NCBI GenBank assembly: GCA_016296505.1
Contig: JAEDJD010000001.1
Location: forward strand, 62,001 to 126,000
Source: Oscillospiraceae bacterium
Lineage (GTDB): Bacteria; Bacillota; Clostridia; Oscillospirales; Ruminococcaceae
Direction: 5' to 3'
Length of the DNA: 64,000 nt
The position numbers and the translations under genes were made by a program. A model generated the notes under the pieces. The model was not told where the DNA came from. It worked only from the letters and a program-made list of their open reading frames with translations, and ran no database searches. Within the stretch, counting starts at the first letter, position 1. Each line of letters starts with the position of its first letter. Positions 61,037 through 64,000 of the stretch are shown piece by piece.

Positions 61037-61202
61037 GATGATGCCTCCCTTTGATTCAGAGCTTTGCAGGAAAAGTTGCAAATAAGAAAACAAACTGTAC
61101 AGCGGCGATCTATGAGATCGACGAACCGATAAAAGCGTGCGCATTTCGGATAAACGGGTTTGTCACCTTTTGCAGACGGTCCGTTTCAGACGCGCTGTGT
61201 GC

Positions 61203-61412
61203 TCATTCGTTTTTGACGTACTCCAATACGTCGCCGGGCTGACAATCCAGTTCGCGGCAGAGCGCTTCGAGTGTGGAGAAGCGGACCGCTTTGGCTTTAT
61301 TGTTTTTCAGTATCGAAAGATTTGCCGGTGTGATGTCCACGCGTTCTGCAAGCTCTCCGGCGGAGATCTTGCGCTTTGCCATCATCACATCGAGATTAAC
61401 AATGATTGGCAT
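61203..61412 (-). CDS. YozG-like HTH regulator (XRE type)
   Basis: 69 residues, mostly one Cro/C1-type HTH: 'ISAGELAERVDITPANLSIL' and 'LEALCRELDCQPGDVLEYV'. This compact form is the regular partner of DUF2975 membrane proteins, as here (15 bases downstream of that gene). It probably controls its own operon. Confidence 0.88.
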   Translation of the reverse strand: MPIIVNLDVMMAKRKISAGELAERVDITPANLSILKNNKAKAVRFSTLEALCRELDCQPGDVLEYVKNE

Positions 61413-61427
61413 GATACGCCGCTCCTT

Positions 61428-61880
61428 TCAGATTGTGTAGTCATTTTCTTCACGCAGTGCGATTGCTGCCTCAAGCATATTCTTCATGACGCGCAGCAGC
61501 AAACCTGCAAACGCCGCGATGAATGCAACAAAGAATGCAAGAAACCGCCAGAAGGTCAGCGCGAACCAGAGCAGAGCCACGCCGAAGCAGCACCATGCAA
61601 TCTTGCGAAAGCAGGACGCGTTTTCGTTGACAAATACCTGCTGCTTTGCAAAGCGGTTGAGCAGCGCGCGAAGCTGCCAGAGTGCGACAATGCCGAGCAT
61701 CGCACTGAGATAGAGCACAATGTTCAGCACAACGTGGATCGGTTCCTCGCCGGAAACCGCGTCATACCATTCCGTGATGACCGGAATGCAGAACAGTGAT
61801 GCGATGCCGAGCGCCAGTGTTGCAATGGTCAGGCATCGGGAGAGAAACAGAGATTTTTCAGAGTTCCATTTTTGATTCAT
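61428..61880 (-). CDS. DUF2975 family membrane protein
   Basis: 150 residues with four membrane helices. The layout, with 'QVFVNENASCFRKIAWCCFG' between helices two and three, is that of DUF2975. Function unknown; it is almost always paired with a small HTH gene. The start at 61880 has AAAGGAG upstream on the minus strand. Confidence 0.85.
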   Translation of the reverse strand: MNQKWNSEKSLFLSRCLTIATLALGIASLFCIPVITEWYDAVSGEEPIHVVLNIVLYLSAMLGIVALWQLRALLNRFAKQQVFVNENASCFRKIAWCCFGVALLWFALTFWRFLAFFVAFIAAFAGLLLRVMKNMLEAAIALREENDYTI

Positions 61881-61912
61881 GGTTCACACGCTCCTTTTGT
61901 GTTGTTGCGTTT

Positions 61913-61941
61913 AGTATAGCATATAAAATCTCGTTTGTCAA
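61913..61941 (-). promoter_or_regulatory. Promoter of the DUF2975-HTH operon
   Basis: Minus strand: TTGACA (61936-61941), 17-base spacer, TATACT (61913-61918) with extended TGC. Confidence 0.82.
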
Positions 61942-61949
61942 TAGTTTTT

Positions 61950-61964
61950 TATCGAAAAACGATA
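61950..61964. promoter_or_regulatory. Possible operator of the DUF2975-HTH operon
   Basis: Inverted repeat TATCG-AAAAA-CGATA eight bases above the -35 of the DUF2975 promoter and 40 bases before the divergent DUF2752 start. Confidence 0.5.
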
Positions 61965-62004
61965 TATTTTTTCTGTATTTCAAAAAGAGAGGGCGCTCTA
62001 TTAT

Positions 62005-62406
62005 ATGAAAAGAAAGCTGATGCTGAAAAAAAAACAGCAGATAGTCCTGCTGCTTCTGTTGCCCTTTGCGGCGGCAGGATGTCTGCTGCTTGCGAAGAAT
62101 TTGTATACGTGGCTGGTGCTGCCGTGGATGCCGCCCTGCACGCTGCGAACACTGACAGGATGGAAATGCCCCTCCTGCGGCATGACGCACGCGGTTTATG
62201 CGCTGTGCAGATTGGATTTTGCAGAGGCGCTTCGGCAGAACGCGCTGTTGGTGTTCGGTATTCTGCTGCTGGTTCTGCGTTATTTGGAAACATGGTGCAG
62301 CGTACTTGAAAAGCCAAGGCGACTGATTCCACGGCGTGCCGCATTTTGGATTGTCATGGGAGTTTTTTGGGTAGGTTATTGGATTCTACGGAATAAAAAT
62401 CCGTGA
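62005..62406 (+). CDS. DUF2752 family membrane protein
   Basis: 133 residues, three membrane helices. The signature 'PSCGMTHAVYALCR' after a 'GWKC' (CPxCGxTR/H type) is that of DUF2752, small membrane proteins of unknown role. It diverges from the DUF2975 operon. The start 'MKRKLMLKKKQQ' gives a basic N-terminus; the stop lies inside the terminator stem. Confidence 0.85.
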   Translation: MKRKLMLKKKQQIVLLLLLPFAAAGCLLLAKNLYTWLVLPWMPPCTLRTLTGWKCPSCGMTHAVYALCRLDFAEALRQNALLVFGILLLVLRYLETWCSVLEKPRRLIPRRAAFWIVMGVFWVGYWILRNKNP

Positions 62407-62437
62407 AAGCAGCGAAATGACGTTGCTTTCACGGATT
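62398..62437. terminator. Bidirectional terminator between DUF2752 and the ValRS-like gene
   Basis: Perfect 14-bp stem AATCCGTGAAAGCA / TGCTTTCACGGATT. On the minus strand TTTTTATT follows, on the plus strand GATTGTTTTC. Confidence 0.88.
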
Positions 62438-62445
62438 GATTGTTT

Positions 62446-64000
62446 TCAGCGATGATCAAGTACGCTCGCAATACGCACGAGCTTTTCCCGCAGAACGGCG
62501 CGCCGTTCTCTTGCGGCATGGACAATGGCTTCCGGTGCTTTCTTACAAAAATCCGGCTGACTGAGCAGCTTTTGGGTGTGCTCCAGTTGTTTACGGAGAT
62601 GTTTGGCGTCGGTGTGCAGCAAAATATGCCTCCAATCCTGAAGCAGTGTCTGCTCGATTGGAATGGAGATATGTACGCGATCGGTAATGACATCGGCGAC
62701 ATTCCGGAAACAGCAGTCTGATGTAAATTCAATTTCCTTTGCACCGGCAAGATACTCAAAGAAAATACTGCTTGCGGAGAACAAATCAACATCCAACGTA
62801 TCAAAATAGAATTTTACGCGGACATTTCGCGGAATGTGCAGGGCATTTTGGCATTTCTGGACAGCCTGAAGCGCTGCAAGTACATACGAGAATTCATCGG
62901 CACTCTGTCGGAAATCAAGTTCCTGTTCATAAACAGGATAATCCGCGCAGACGATGCTGGTTTCACAATCCGTCATAGCCTGCCAGATTTCTTCTGTTAT
63001 AAACGGCATAAAGGGATGCATCAGGCGCAGGACGCCGCGCAGAACATAAACGAGAATCTGCGAAGCATCCGCTCTGCCGTCATAATCCGCACGCAGACGA
63101 ACGCTAGCAAGCGGCAGATATTGCCGACTGAATGTGTGCCGGATAAATGCGTCAAGCTTGCGCGCAGCGCGGCTGAATCGTCCGCTGTCGATATCGGCAT
63201 TGACATCGCCGGCTAATTGATTGAAGCGTGTTAGAATCCACTGTTCTTCCATATGCAGAACAGGGGGCAGCGCGGTATGCTGGAAGGACGCAGGCAGATT
63301 GCCCAGTACAAAACGTGCGCAGTTCCAGAGTTTTTCGGCAAGACGCTGTGCAGCAGCGACTTGCTGTTCGGAGAGAACGGTATCTTTTCCAACAGAAGCG
63401 GCAGAGAGCAATGCGAAGCGCGTCGCGTCTGCGCCATAATCCGAAATGAGCGCCATTGGATCTAAACCGTTGTGACGGTCAGCGGTAATTTTTTTGCCGG
63501 ATGCGTCGCGCAGCAATCCGTGCAGGATCACTTGCTTGAACGGAATCTCATCCGTATGCCGCATTGAACCGGAAATTATGCCGGAGACAAATGGCGTTAG
63601 CAGATCATCGCCTGTGATGATAGCGTCGGTTGGAAAGAAATATTGCAAATCATCGGTGCGGTATGGAAAACCAAGTGCCGCAAAGGGCAGAAGCGCTGTT
63701 GCAAAGCCAGTTTTCAGCGTATCGGGATCCTGCCGCATCGACTTGCCGCATTTCGGACAATTCGCATGGCATTCTGCGGCGACTGTCATTTCATCACATG
63801 AATCGCAGTAAAATGCAGGAATCGGTATGCCATGCCAATTCGGACGGGAGATTTGTTGATCGGGCGCATTGTTGAAATATGCAAGACAGCGTTCAGACGC
63901 ATTTGCAGGAGAAAACTGGATGCGTTCTTCTTTGATTGCCTCAACAGCCGACTCTGCCATCGCTGCTGTACGAAGAAACCACTGCTTGCGAAGATGCGGC
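62446..64000 (-). CDS. Valyl-tRNA-synthetase-like protein with degenerate catalytic motifs (5' part outside window)
   Basis: The open frame continues beyond the right edge; 518 C-terminal residues are visible. The fold order is that of ValRS: 'KQWF' region, 'ISRPNWHGIPIPAFYCDSC' in place of ISRQLWWGHRIPAWYC, a Rossmann half, anticodon-binding domain ('LLRDASGKK' to 'HPFMPFITEEIWQAM') and a C-terminal coiled coil. But signature residues are lost: KMSKS is replaced by 'KKITADRHNG', and the 'DTWFSSxLWPFSTLGWP' stretch reads 'KTGFATALLPFAALGFP'. NIRDWC is 'NAPDQQ'. No stop or frameshift is seen, so it is not an obvious pseudogene. It may be a ValRS paralogue with a non-canonical role. Confidence 0.85.
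   Translation of the reverse strand, partial: PHLRKQWFLRTAAMAESAVEAIKEERIQFSPANASERCLAYFNNAPDQQISRPNWHGIPIPAFYCDSCDEMTVAAECHANCPKCGKSMRQDPDTLKTGFATALLPFAALGFPYRTDDLQYFFPTDAIITGDDLLTPFVSGIISGSMRHTDEIPFKQVILHGLLRDASGKKITADRHNGLDPMALISDYGADATRFALLSAASVGKDTVLSEQQVAAAQRLAEKLWNCARFVLGNLPASFQHTALPPVLHMEEQWILTRFNQLAGDVNADIDSGRFSRAARKLDAFIRHTFSRQYLPLASVRLRADYDGRADASQILVYVLRGVLRLMHPFMPFITEEIWQAMTDCETSIVCADYPVYEQELDFRQSADEFSYVLAALQAVQKCQNALHIPRNVRVKFYFDTLDVDLFSASSIFFEYLAGAKEIEFTSDCCFRNVADVITDRVHISIPIEQTLLQDWRHILLHTDAKHLRKQLEHTQKLLSQPDFCKKAPEAIVHAARERRAVLREKLVRIASVLDHR

Noticed and set aside
1..64000. tRNA, rRNA, CRISPR, prophage or IS elements
   Set aside because: I found no T-loop/acceptor pattern, no regular repeat-spacer array, and no transposase, integrase or phage structural gene in any frame.

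Overview
The window reads as chromosomal DNA from a cellulosome-forming Gram-positive anaerobe of the Ruminococcus type (Oscillospiraceae). Evidence seen directly: a one-cohesin/one-dockerin adaptor scaffoldin (29967-30785), a dockerin-bearing GH5 cellulase (43158-44957), a dockerin-bearing cysteine-peptidase-like protein (4795-6246), AGGAGG-type ribosome binding sites, and strong sigma-A promoters with 17-base spacers, many with an extended -10 (TGn before TATAAT). The genus is an inference; R. flavefaciens and R. champanellensis are the closest cellulosomal models known to me. No tRNA, rRNA, CRISPR array, insertion sequence or prophage was recognised.

Layout. 1-4269: end of a moxR-DUF58-transglutaminase operon. 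4795-6246: secreted dockerin protein with a poly-Thr linker. 6357-8204: recQ. 8366-11511: three genes of unknown function. 11558-12277: TM2 protein and XRE repressor, divergent around two matching operators. 12413-15680: carboxyltransferase, biotin carrier and pyruvate-carboxyltransferase-like subunit, a soluble transcarboxylase-like set with no membrane pump subunit beside it. 15772-17409: metA and a DUF4190-like membrane protein. 17571-17767: a probable unannotated small RNA. 17766-22898 (minus): dgt, dnaG and two tandem primary sigma factor genes. 23102-27694: COG2426 membrane protein and an ABC exporter operon. 27957-32205: rpsB, tsf, adaptor scaffoldin, glyA. 32292-39258: antiporter, maf, MBL-fold hydrolase, prfB, rimM, trmD, HPr.

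39450-45311 holds three sporulation genes (spoIVB, spo0A with upstream 0A boxes, and a 31-codon spoVM) around a flavoprotein and the cellulase. 45570-48262 is a PhoB/PhoR-like two-component system whose kinase carries a roughly 220-residue acidic tail. 48583-54017: degenerate CPBP-like membrane protein, tadA, an epimerase, an atypical ROK protein and nagA. 54104-57250: ddl, murF, scpB. 57310-61880 (minus): membrane proteins (DUF2809, DUF4173), a B12-binding radical SAM enzyme, and a DUF2975 protein with its HTH partner. 62005-62406: DUF2752 protein. 62446 to the right edge (minus): a valyl-tRNA-synthetase-like protein that has lost the KMSKS and other signature motifs while keeping an open frame.

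The strongest leads are the degenerate ValRS-like protein, the small RNA at 17571-17767, the duplicated primary sigma factor, the sporulation gene set in a cellulosomal genome, the kinase tail, and the pump-less transcarboxylase-like operon.
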